Assembly (NCBI GenBank): GCA_937916415.1
Contig: CALGGH010000088.1
Span: 1-20,543 of the forward strand
DNA from: an uncultured Lachnospiraceae bacterium
Lineage (GTDB): Bacteria; Bacillota; Clostridia; Lachnospirales; Lachnospiraceae
Length of the DNA: 20,543 bases
Direction: 5' to 3'
Shown here piece after piece: positions 7,677 through 14,647 of this stretch. The translations under genes and the position numbers were made by a program. Every line of letters starts with the position of its first letter. Position 1 is the stretch's first letter. The notes beneath the pieces are model-generated. The model was given only the letters and a program-made list of their open reading frames with translations, had not been told where the DNA came from and did not search any database.

Positions 7677-9146
7677 ATGAAAACCATTAAAATACATCCA
7701 CTCGACAACGTGCTGGTGGCACTGGAAGACGTCAAGGCGGGAGAAACCTACGAGGGCGTCACGGCCATCGAGGACGTACCCCGCGGCCACAAGATGGCCC
7801 TGACCGACATGGCCGAGGGATCTGAGATCATTAAATACGGATGCAGGATAGGCACTGCATCCACGGGCATACGGGCAGGAAGTCACGTACACGTGCACAA
7901 CTTAAGGACCGCGCTGTCCGAAAACGCCAAGTATGAGTACGAACCCGTATCATATCCCCTGCCCGAACCGGGCAAAAGGACTTTTAAGGGGTTCCGCCGC
8001 AGCAAGGGCAAGGTCGGCATCCGCAACGAACTGTGGATAATCCCCACCGTGGGCTGCGTCAATTCCATAGCGGAAAAGCTGGTTCGTGACAATCAGGACC
8101 TGGTAAGCGGGACGATAGACGGACTGTACACGTTCACTCATCCATATGGATGCTCACAGATGGGCGATGACCATGCCACCACGCGCAAGGTGCTTGCATC
8201 CCTGATACGTCATCCCAATGCCGGCGGCGTGCTGGTTCTCTCGCTTGGATGCGAGAACCTGACCGATGAGCAGATGAAGGCGGAGCTTCGCGAATGGAAT
8301 GACGACCGCGTCAAGTTCCTGACCTGTCAGAAATCCGATGACGAGCTGGCGGACGGCAGGCGTCTGCTCAGGGAGCTGGCAGAATTCGCCGGACAGGCGC
8401 AGAGGGAAGACATAGACGCATCCGAACTGATAGTTGGCATGAAGTGCGGCGGATCGGACGGACTCTCAGGCATAACCGCCAATCCTACGGTAGGCAGGTT
8501 CTCAGACAGGCTGATCGCGCTTGGCGGATCCACGGTCCTCACAGAGGTACCGGAGATGTTCGGCGCAGAGTCGATACTATTTAACCGCTGCAAGGATTCG
8601 GAGACCTTCGACAAGGCCGTCAGGATGGTCGACAATTTCAAGCAGTATTTCGTAAGCCATGACCAGGTGGTGTATGAGAACCCCAGTCCCGGCAACAAGG
8701 CGGGCGGGATCACGACGCTCGAGGACAAGTCCTGCGGATGCGTGCAAAAGGGTGGAAGCGCACCGGTCGTCGACGTGCTGGAGTATGCAGAGCCCGTAAC
8801 TGCCAAGGGCCTCTCGCTCCTGTCAGGTCCCGGCAATGACATGGTGTCCACGACGGACCTCACCGCTGCGGGCGCTCACATGATACTGTTCACCACGGGA
8901 CGGGGAACGCCTTTCGGGGCACCCGCGCCCACGGTCAAGATATCGACCAACACGGCCCTCTATGAGAAAAAGGGCAACTGGATCGACTTCAATGCAGGCG
9001 GCGTAGCAGACGGCACCGAGACGCTGGACGAGGCGGGCGACAGGCTGCTCGACTACGTGCTCGAGGTGGCCGGCGGCAAAAAGACTCGCCAGGAAGAATC
9101 CGGCTATCGCGAGATAGCGATATTTAAGGACGGCGTAACATTATAG
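7677..9146 (+). CDS. uxaA: Altronate dehydratase
   Basis: Dehydrates D-altronate to 2-keto-3-deoxygluconate, feeding KdgK. The 489-residue protein has the full-length UxaA architecture: an N-terminal SAF domain (about 1-95, including GCRIGTASTGIRAGSHVHVHN) and a UxaA/GarD catalytic part with RNELWIIPTVGCVN, HPYGCSQMGDDH, GMKCGGSDGLSGITANP and CGCVQKGGSAPV. The repeated cysteines and histidines are those expected to bind iron in this family. It completes the galacturonate route begun by uxaC and uxaB. It is last in the operon, and a strong hairpin follows 45 bases after the stop. Galactarate dehydratase (GarD) is related, but the neighbours make altronate the likely substrate. Confidence 0.93.
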   Translation: MKTIKIHPLDNVLVALEDVKAGETYEGVTAIEDVPRGHKMALTDMAEGSEIIKYGCRIGTASTGIRAGSHVHVHNLRTALSENAKYEYEPVSYPLPEPGKRTFKGFRRSKGKVGIRNELWIIPTVGCVNSIAEKLVRDNQDLVSGTIDGLYTFTHPYGCSQMGDDHATTRKVLASLIRHPNAGGVLVLSLGCENLTDEQMKAELREWNDDRVKFLTCQKSDDELADGRRLLRELAEFAGQAQREDIDASELIVGMKCGGSDGLSGITANPTVGRFSDRLIALGGSTVLTEVPEMFGAESILFNRCKDSETFDKAVRMVDNFKQYFVSHDQVVYENPSPGNKAGGITTLEDKSCGCVQKGGSAPVVDVLEYAEPVTAKGLSLLSGPGNDMVSTTDLTAAGAHMILFTTGRGTPFGAPAPTVKISTNTALYEKKGNWIDFNAGGVADGTETLDEAGDRLLDYVLEVAGGKKTRQEESGYREIAIFKDGVTL

Positions 9147-9168
9147 AACGATACGTGATTGCCGGGAA

Positions 9169-9196
9169 GCGATTGTGGCGACGCGATTGTGGGGAC
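9169..9196. repeat. 14-bp tandem duplication
   Basis: GCGATTGTGGCGAC (9169-9182) is followed directly by GCGATTGTGGGGAC (9183-9196), differing at one base. It sits between an outer inverted pair CCGGGAA (9162-9168) and TTCCCGG (9229-9235) that brackets the terminator-like hairpin, and its second copy runs into the hairpin's left arm. Confidence 0.6.
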
Positions 9197-9221
9197 AGTT
9201 CTCCTGCGGGGGACTGTCCCC
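9191..9221 (+). terminator. Terminator-like hairpin after the uronate operon
   Basis: The arms GGGGACAGTTCTCC (9191-9204) and GGGGGACTGTCCCC (9208-9221) pair fully, allowing two G-T wobbles, around a 3-base loop TGC. An AT-rich ATATTATTT follows. It lies 45 bases after the uxaA stop. The tail is not a pure T-run, and elements of the form GGGGAC...GTCCCC recur in Firmicute intergenic regions, so it may be a dispersed repeat doing terminator duty. Confidence 0.6.
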
Positions 9222-9245
9222 ATATTATTTCCCGGTCGGGATGAC

Positions 9246-9274
9246 GGGGACGGTTCTTCGCAGGAGATCCGTCC
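9246..9274 (+). repeat. Second, diverged copy of the hairpin element
   Basis: GGGGACGGTTCTTCGC (from 9246) aligns with the start of the element at 9191 and folds with AGGAGATCCGTCC (9262-9274): six pairs GGACGG/CCGTCC, one mismatch, then five more pairs with one wobble and a short loop. Its right arm is also unit 1 of the 25-bp tandem array, linking the two structures. Confidence 0.55.
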
Positions 9275-9385
9275 GCATTGCGCTGCAGGAGATCCGTCCG
9301 CATTGCGCTGCAGGAGATCCGTCCACGTTGCATTGCAGGAGATCCGTCCACGTTGCATTGCAGGAGATCCGTCCATGTTACGTCA
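9261..9385. repeat. 25-bp tandem repeat, five copies
   Basis: Units begin at 9261, 9286, 9311, 9336 and 9361, each opening CAGGAGATCCGTCC. Units 1 and 2 are identical (ending GCATTGCGCTG), units 3 and 4 are identical (ending ACGTTGCATTG), and unit 5 ends ATGTTACGTCA. The paired pattern suggests stepwise duplication. No unit contains a stop in any frame and 25 is not a multiple of 3, which produces spurious open frames on both strands. There are no spacers, so this is not a CRISPR array. Confidence 0.95.
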
Positions 9386-9436
9386 ATGTTTACATAAAAA
9401 ATAAAATTATGTCTACCAATTGTTCCCAACATGATG

Positions 9437-9442
9437 TATAAT
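9437..9442 (+). promoter_or_regulatory. -10 box upstream of the exported-protein/channel operon
   Basis: TATAAT lies 75 bases before the start at 9517, in an AT-rich stretch after the repeat array. TACCAA (9414-9419) is the only -35 candidate at 17 bp and is poor. It is the sole promoter-like element before this operon. The rest of 9386-9516 shows only the ribosome site AGGAGG at 9505-9510. Confidence 0.4.
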
Positions 9443-9516
9443 AACAGTTGTGTTTTAGCACATCTTGTATCAAAGTATGAAGAAGTTATCCAACGTACAT
9501 GCTTAGGAGGTATATT

Positions 9517-10614
9517 ATGAAAACCAAAATAGCGGGATTATTTGGCGGATTGCTTGCGATGGTGCTCGTGCCGGCGGCATTGATAAACGTTCCGGCATAC
9601 GCCGATGCGGCTGAATCCACTTTTTCGGGAACCGTATCCGACAAGACCACGGCGGACGTGCTCTACCTGGTCACAAGCGGCGGCACGATGCAGTTTAAAT
9701 TGGATGCCACGACGGACTTAAGCACTGCCAAGTTCCTTTTGCCCGGATATGACGTGACGGTCACCGGTTCAGTAGGCGGAGACGAATACTGGCATGCCGG
9801 CAAGGTCACCGGAACCGCAGTGGCCGGCGCTGCCAACCTGGATTCCAGGCAGTACCTGGTCAGGGGCAGGATAGAAAAGGGAACCAACGAGGAAATGCTC
9901 TATCTGGACACCTCCGACGGAACCATGGAGATAAAGATCGATCCGAACACGGACGTCAGCGGAGTGAGGCTTTTCGTGATCGGCAGGTCACTGGAGGTGA
10001 CGTGCTCAAGGGGAACCGACGCGTACATGCACGCCGTGACCATAAAGGACGCCACGGCGCAGTCGGCGGCCGCATCCACTACGCCGGCCACCGCTCAGGC
10101 CGCAACGGCTGAAAAGCAGGCAACAGTGACAGCTCCCGCCGCAGATGCCGCACAGGCCGCTCAGTCGACGACGACAGTCATGGGAACCGTAGAAAAGGCG
10201 ACGACGCCTTCGGTGCTCTGCCTGAATACTTCAGGAGGCAAGATGCAGTTTAAGATCGATTCCGGTGCAACGTCTGACTGCAGGGCCCTCATTCCCGGAC
10301 AGACGATCACCGCTGCATATTACAGGGGAGCCGATGAGTGGAATCATGTCAATTCACTAACCAATAATTCATCCAAAAAAGCAGACGTCTCGGCCCTTGA
10401 CGGATCCCGGCTGACCGTCGACGGCACGGTTGGAACCAATACTACGGAAGGCACTCTCTATCTGGTCACCAGCGGTGGCACGATGCAGATCAGGATGGAT
10501 GCGGGCACTGATTTTTCCGCCTGCCCGGTGCTTACCGGAGGACGTAAGGTACAGGTCGCATGCCAGCGCGGTGCGGATGAATATTATCACGCGTTGTCCA
10601 TTTCGGCACAGTAA
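9517..10614 (+). CDS. Exported protein with four copies of a ~64-residue domain
   Basis: 365 residues, unrecognised family. A typical signal peptide (MKTK, hydrophobic core to about residue 26, probable cleavage after AYA at 29) sends it across the membrane. Four tandem domains follow at about 36-100, 115-178, 221-283 and 301-365. Each opens G-T-V/I, carries LYLVTSGGTMQFKLD or a variant in the middle, and closes RGADEYYHA or similar. An Ala/Thr-rich linker (about 180-220) separates pairs 1-2 and 3-4. The predicted alternation of strands suggests a small beta-barrel/OB-like fold, similar in style to DUF5666, but this is a guess. AGGAGG precedes ATG 9517. Only 18 bases separate it from the channel gene, so the three genes are likely one transcript and this may be the extracytoplasmic partner of the channel. 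Confidence 0.8.
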   Translation: MKTKIAGLFGGLLAMVLVPAALINVPAYADAAESTFSGTVSDKTTADVLYLVTSGGTMQFKLDATTDLSTAKFLLPGYDVTVTGSVGGDEYWHAGKVTGTAVAGAANLDSRQYLVRGRIEKGTNEEMLYLDTSDGTMEIKIDPNTDVSGVRLFVIGRSLEVTCSRGTDAYMHAVTIKDATAQSAAASTTPATAQAATAEKQATVTAPAADAAQAAQSTTTVMGTVEKATTPSVLCLNTSGGKMQFKIDSGATSDCRALIPGQTITAAYYRGADEWNHVNSLTNNSSKKADVSALDGSRLTVDGTVGTNTTEGTLYLVTSGGTMQIRMDAGTDFSACPVLTGGRKVQVACQRGADEYYHALSISAQ

Positions 10615-10632
10615 TGACCCAAGGGGACGATC

Positions 10633-11928
10633 ATGAAAAAAAGAGGATATGAGATAATACTGTTCATCACGTACGTCGCCATGGCGGCCACGTGCATGTA
10701 TTTAAACTTTTTTACCGTTACCCAGAGGGGGAACGTTGCCAACTTAATCGTGAATGCGGCGATGTTTGTAATAGTCGGCGTAATACTGATCTCAGCCGTC
10801 ATGAGGAACCTGCTCCCCGCATCCGCCATGACCGCGGATCTGATCAGGGTCACGGAAAAGATTGAGAATGATGCCAAGAATTCTCACAGATTCCTGTGGG
10901 AACAGTACAGGGAGGAAAAAGAGGAGCTTTTCAGGTCAAGGATCCTGGCGAAGCAGTATCAGGACTATCGTCATGAAGTGGAGCGCATAGCGCGCAACGA
11001 CAGGACGTATTACAAATGCGACATTGAGGATTACGTAGGCCTGGATCTGGTGGATGGCGTCATGCACAGGGAGAGGATGAACCAGGTGGCCGGAGTCATG
11101 ACGGGATTGGGCATACTGGGAACCTTCATAGGCCTGTCCCTGGGGCTTCAGAGCTTTAATACCGGAACCACGGCACAGATCGCGGGCAGCATAGAGCCGC
11201 TGATGGAAGGCATTAAGGTAGCCTTTCACACTTCCATATACGGCATGGTCTTCTCACTGGTATTCAACTACGTGTACAAAAGGAGACTGGACGACACCGA
11301 AAATGCGGTACGTGATTTTGTGAGCGCGTACAGAAAGTACGTTATGCCTGATACGGCTTCGGACGGATTTAACCACATGATCGCGCTCCAGCGTCAGCAG
11401 ACGGATGCCATCCTGAACTTTTCGCATACCATGGCAGATCAGCTGTCAAAGGACCTGGATGATATCCTACGGCCGCAGTTTGACCGTTTCGATCAGACCA
11501 TTACGGGCTTTGCGGACGTTGCCACGCAGAATCAGATGGTACAGCTGTCAAAGATAGTGAACGCATTCATGGCGGAGATGAACCGGTCGCTGGAGCATTC
11601 GTTTTCAAGGCTGGCGGAAAAGATCGACAATACCATTGCCCTGCAGGAGGCTAATGAGAAACAGATAAAAGAACTCTATGCAAAGAACCTCAACGTTGCT
11701 GCCGGCGCGGGAGACGTCGCCGCGCAGACTCAGGCGCTTGTCAGCGCGATGAGACAGTATGCGGATGAGGTACTGTACCTGGAAAGGGAGACCGGCAATA
11801 ACCTGGCGCAGCTCAGGGAACAGCATGAAAGGACCTTTAAGCTGATAGACGCGAACCTGCACGTGGTTGAGGATCATTTCATGGACACCATAGAGAACGT
11901 CAATAATACCATATCAGGATTAAAATGA
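10633..11928 (+). CDS. MotA/TolQ/ExbB (ZorA-like) proton-channel protein
   Basis: 431-residue membrane protein. Hydrophobic segments lie at about 7-27, 36-57, 153-172 and 196-215, the four-helix layout of MotA/ExbB-type stator subunits. The third helix, GVMTGLGILGTFIGLSLGLQ (154-173), is the strongly conserved glycine-rich pore segment and looks closest to ZorA of the Zorya anti-phage system. A cytoplasmic helical tail of about 210 residues (220-431) follows, much shorter than in classical ZorA. It should form a pentamer around two copies of the next protein and use an ion gradient. Its stop overlaps the next start (ATGA, 11925-11928), implying translational coupling. No ZorC, D, E, F or G is present, so a complete Zorya is not supported; a distinct stator-type machine is likelier. 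Confidence 0.82.
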   Translation: MKKRGYEIILFITYVAMAATCMYLNFFTVTQRGNVANLIVNAAMFVIVGVILISAVMRNLLPASAMTADLIRVTEKIENDAKNSHRFLWEQYREEKEELFRSRILAKQYQDYRHEVERIARNDRTYYKCDIEDYVGLDLVDGVMHRERMNQVAGVMTGLGILGTFIGLSLGLQSFNTGTTAQIAGSIEPLMEGIKVAFHTSIYGMVFSLVFNYVYKRRLDDTENAVRDFVSAYRKYVMPDTASDGFNHMIALQRQQTDAILNFSHTMADQLSKDLDDILRPQFDRFDQTITGFADVATQNQMVQLSKIVNAFMAEMNRSLEHSFSRLAEKIDNTIALQEANEKQIKELYAKNLNVAAGAGDVAAQTQALVSAMRQYADEVLYLERETGNNLAQLREQHERTFKLIDANLHVVEDHFMDTIENVNNTISGLK

Positions 11929-12845
11929 AACGAAGAATCAGAACCAATGAGGAAACTACGTACTGGCTGTCCTACTCCGACATGATGGCGGGGCTTCTGC
12001 TTGTTTTTGTGCTGATAATCGCATTTACCATGCTTCATGCCAAGATGCAGTATGACGAGAAACAAACGGAGCTTCTGGGAAAGGAACAGGAGCTGGCAGT
12101 GCAGGCAGATGAACTGGAAAAGGAGCGCACCACCGTGGCGCAGCAGAAGACCACCCTGGACGAGCAGGCCAGGATGCTGAACGCACAGGAGGAGGCACTG
12201 GCCGAGCAGGGCGAAAAGATAGCCATTCAGGAAAAGACACTGAGGGAGCAGCATGAGCTCCTGAACAAACTGGAAGCCCTCATGAGCGAGCAGCAGCAGA
12301 AGCTGGATGACATCATAGGCGTCAGGGCAGAACTGGTCGAGGAACTCAGCAGGGAATTCAATAATTCTGACCTGAAGGTTTCGGTGGATGAGACCACGGG
12401 CGCCATTACCCTTGACGCGGCCGTGCTTTTTGATTACAACAAGGCCGTTCTCAAGCCCTCGGGCAAGGAATTTCTGGCAGATTTCCTGCCCAGGTACGCG
12501 GACGTGCTCCTTAGTCCAAAGTATAAGAACAATATCTCGGAGATACTCATAGAGGGACACACGGATACGGAGGGAAGCTACCTGACTAACCTCGAGCTGT
12601 CACAAAAGAGGGCGCTGGCCGTGGCGGAGTACTGTCTGGGAGAAAAAAGCGGAATCCTGACCGATGACCAGCTGGAGAGCATGCAATCGCTCATCTCGGC
12701 GACCGGCCGGTCATACAGCCACCCCATATATGATGAAAACCATGAAATAGACATGGCCGCGTCACGCCGCGTTGAATTCCTGTTCCGCCTCACTGATGAG
12801 GAGATGGTTCAGGAAATGATAGAGATCCTGAGCAAAGAAGAATGA
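11925..12845 (+). CDS. OmpA/MotB (ZorB-like) peptidoglycan-binding stator protein
   Basis: 306 residues. A short cytoplasmic N-terminus leads into one membrane helix, WLSYSDMMAGLLLVFVLIIA (14-33), with D19 in the place of the proton-carrying aspartate of MotB/ZorB. Residues about 50-130 form a long coiled coil with hydrophobic residues exactly every seven positions from L57 to L127 (64, 71, 78, 85, 92, 99, 106, 113, 120). The C-terminal OmpA-like domain (about 145-300) holds LFDYNKAVLKPSG and the peptidoglycan-binding motif EGHTDTEGSYLTNLELSQKR. The coil is absent or short in ZorB/ExbD relatives; it could act as a spacer reaching a Gram-positive wall. It is coupled to the channel gene by an ATGA overlap and is last in this operon. 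Confidence 0.85.
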   Translation: MKRRIRTNEETTYWLSYSDMMAGLLLVFVLIIAFTMLHAKMQYDEKQTELLGKEQELAVQADELEKERTTVAQQKTTLDEQARMLNAQEEALAEQGEKIAIQEKTLREQHELLNKLEALMSEQQQKLDDIIGVRAELVEELSREFNNSDLKVSVDETTGAITLDAAVLFDYNKAVLKPSGKEFLADFLPRYADVLLSPKYKNNISEILIEGHTDTEGSYLTNLELSQKRALAVAEYCLGEKSGILTDDQLESMQSLISATGRSYSHPIYDENHEIDMAASRRVEFLFRLTDEEMVQEMIEILSKEE

Positions 12846-13052
12846 CACTCTGGGACGGGGTACGTAATTTCCGACGTTCACGTGATCGCGGTCCGGACCG
12901 GACATGAACTTGAAAAGGAGTTCTTCTTTTGTGAATGGGCACCGGAAAAGGCCGGAATGATCCCGAGCCGCCTGGTTACGTCCCGGGGAACGCAGGAATC
13001 CGAAGTGCGGGCTTTTCCGGATGCTGTCAGACGACTGAACGACGCAGGGTAG
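12846..13052 (+). pseudogene. Unrecognised open-frame remnant after the ZorB-like gene
   Basis: In the same frame as the preceding gene, directly after its TGA, the sequence stays open for 68 codons to a TAG at 13050-13052. It reads like real protein (VISDVHVIAVRTGHELEKEF, later RLVTSRGTQESEVRAFPDAV) with coding-like third positions. There is no ATG in frame, only a GTG at 12882, and no ribosome site. I do not recognise the family. It may be the 3' end of a deleted gene, a short GTG-started gene, or a chance open frame. The other 46 bases before the next gene show only the AAGGA ribosome site. Confidence 0.3.
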
Positions 13053-13098
13053 AATTGGGTCGACTCAGATCTCAACCGAACTGTCAAAGGAAAAACAT

Positions 13099-14487
13099 AT
13101 GAGAAAAAAACAGATTCTTCTGACTGCCCTCTTTTGCGTTTATACTTTCGTTTACATGATGACGCTGATTTTTTTGGACGGCAGTCTGTGGTCATTACAA
13201 AATACGGGACGGGGAGTGGCGCTCCACTATCTGCGAATGCCTCTTCTGGGAATGGGCTTTCTGACGTTTTTCGCAGGCAGAAGGCTTCGAGGGGAAATAT
13301 CCGCCCGAAAGGTGCGCTTTCTCCTGCTCTATGGCATCTATGCCGTGAGCATCCTGCTCATCCTATGGCTGAAGGATCCGACGGCCTCGTTTTTGATCAG
13401 TCTCATCACGCTGATCTCGCTGGGGACTCTTGGCGGCGCAGTCCATTACTATCTCTCAGCCGGTCTGGCAGGGCATTCGGTCTGTGGACGTCTGGCCGGG
13501 ATCGGAGGCGCCGTGGCCTTTCTCCTGCAGATGGCCGTTCAGACTTTTTTTGCAGATCGGCTTCTTTTTGTGCTGGCCATCCTTGCAGGCTTTATTCTGG
13601 CGATTTATCTTACCGCCAGCGGTCCGTTTTTATGGATGTTCGAGGAGCCTCTGGAGTATGCCTCCGCAAGGGACGATGCCGCTCTGCCGGGAACCAGGGC
13701 GATCGCGCTTGGCGTGACGTTTATGCTGTTTATTTATCTGATCCTGGGCGTCACGGATGCGAGTCTGGCCAGTCTGACCTTTTCCGGGGACATGACGAGT
13801 TACTCCTGGCCGCGGCTCGGAGGAGCCGCAGGATATCTCCTTGGGGGCTTCCTTGCGGATATCGGCCGCAGACGCTATTTGCAGCTGACAACGCTTTGTG
13901 CCATTCTGTTCGCGATTCCGGTTCCGCTCCTCATCGAGGCAGGACACGGGGCGTTGGCGATCTTCCTGTTTTACGTGGTCAATTCCGTGCTTATCATTTA
14001 CTACACGATCTGGTTCTGGGAGCTCGCCGTAAAAACGAAGACTCCGGAGCTCTGGGCCGGCATGGGACGAACCATCGGATGCTTTGCAGGGACGGCCATA
14101 CTGTGCTTCACCGGAATCTCCGTACCCTCCGGACTTATGTTGGAGGTGGTTTTTGCTGCAGGAGCGCTTCTTACGGCTGCGTTTGCCGGATTTTTTCCAC
14201 AGACGGAGACCCGGGGCGTTCCTGTCACGCAGGAGGACAGGGAGCGTCTCTTTATTGAGCGATTCGGTTTGACCCCCAGGGAAAAGGACGTACTGAAGGA
14301 ACTGCTGCAAAATGACGGCAACATGCAGGTGATTGCAGATTCCCTGGGCATTTCCCAGCGTGCCGCTTACCGGCATCTGAACAATATCTATGAGAAGACG
14401 GGCGTGGATTCCAGACTGTCTCTCATCAGGTTATTCTACAATTCGGACGGACAGGCAGATGAAACCCCGCATATTCGCCTCACATAG
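13099..14487 (+). CDS. Membrane-bound LuxR-family transcriptional regulator (MFS-like, 12 TM)
   Basis: 462 residues. About the first 375 residues are a run of roughly twelve hydrophobic helices resembling a major-facilitator transporter; for example an MFS-type loop GGFLADIGRRRYLQL follows the seventh or eighth helix. Residues about 389-450 are a LuxR/GerE helix-turn-helix: LTPREKDVLKELL, then VIADSLGISQRAAYRHLNNI and YEKTGVDSRLSLIRLF. Such proteins are taken to sense a ligand at the membrane and control adjacent genes. The secreted giant protein gene begins 160 bases downstream and is the likely target (inference). AAAGGA precedes ATG 13099. The DNA-binding domain is clear; the ligand is unknown. 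Confidence 0.85.
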   Translation: MRKKQILLTALFCVYTFVYMMTLIFLDGSLWSLQNTGRGVALHYLRMPLLGMGFLTFFAGRRLRGEISARKVRFLLLYGIYAVSILLILWLKDPTASFLISLITLISLGTLGGAVHYYLSAGLAGHSVCGRLAGIGGAVAFLLQMAVQTFFADRLLFVLAILAGFILAIYLTASGPFLWMFEEPLEYASARDDAALPGTRAIALGVTFMLFIYLILGVTDASLASLTFSGDMTSYSWPRLGGAAGYLLGGFLADIGRRRYLQLTTLCAILFAIPVPLLIEAGHGALAIFLFYVVNSVLIIYYTIWFWELAVKTKTPELWAGMGRTIGCFAGTAILCFTGISVPSGLMLEVVFAAGALLTAAFAGFFPQTETRGVPVTQEDRERLFIERFGLTPREKDVLKELLQNDGNMQVIADSLGISQRAAYRHLNNIYEKTGVDSRLSLIRLFYNSDGQADETPHIRLT

Positions 14488-14588
14488 GCATGGAAATCCG
14501 TAAAATCCGGCATTGGCAAATAATTGAACCCCCGAAAAACTGCCTGGCAAAAGGTTGAAGCTTGACCATTGCGCCTGAATAACTGATG

Positions 14589-14640
14589 CTCCATTTTGTA
14601 TTAACATATCTTCATAAATCAGAAATACGAAATGGAGGAG
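14589..14640 (+). promoter_or_regulatory. Hairpin overlapping the Shine-Dalgarno of the giant secreted-protein gene
   Basis: Arms CTCCATTTTGTATT (14589-14602) and AATACGAAATGGAG (14624-14637) pair over 14 positions; the single mismatch is a U-G wobble in RNA. The loop is 21 nt. The ribosome site GGAGGAG (14634-14640) is half buried in the right arm, 7 bases before ATG 14648. This would limit translation unless opened. As DNA, the same symmetry could be an operator for the neighbouring LuxR-type regulator. The rest of 14488-14647 shows no convincing promoter. Confidence 0.5.
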
Positions 14641-14647
14641 TGGGATT

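Noticed and set aside
9261..9385. CRISPR array
   Set aside because: The 25-bp units are contiguous with no spacers, and no cas genes are nearby.
9104..9441. Overlapping open frames on both strands over the 25-bp array
   Set aside because: They arise because the unit has no stops in any frame and its length is not divisible by three. They have no ribosome sites and give low-complexity peptides.
10633..12845. A complete Zorya anti-phage system
   Set aside because: Only ZorA-like and ZorB-like proteins are present. The following genes are a remnant, a LuxR regulator and a secreted protein, with no ZorC, D, E, F or G.
12891..12903. Palindrome GTCCGG-A-CCGGAC as an operator
   Set aside because: It is short, lies inside a coding-like frame, and is over 190 bases from the next start with no promoter beside it.
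13134..14258. 374-codon plus-strand frame inside the LuxR-type regulator
   Set aside because: Alternative-frame shadow rich in Arg/Ser/Gly with no family resemblance; the other frame gives clear membrane helices and an HTH.
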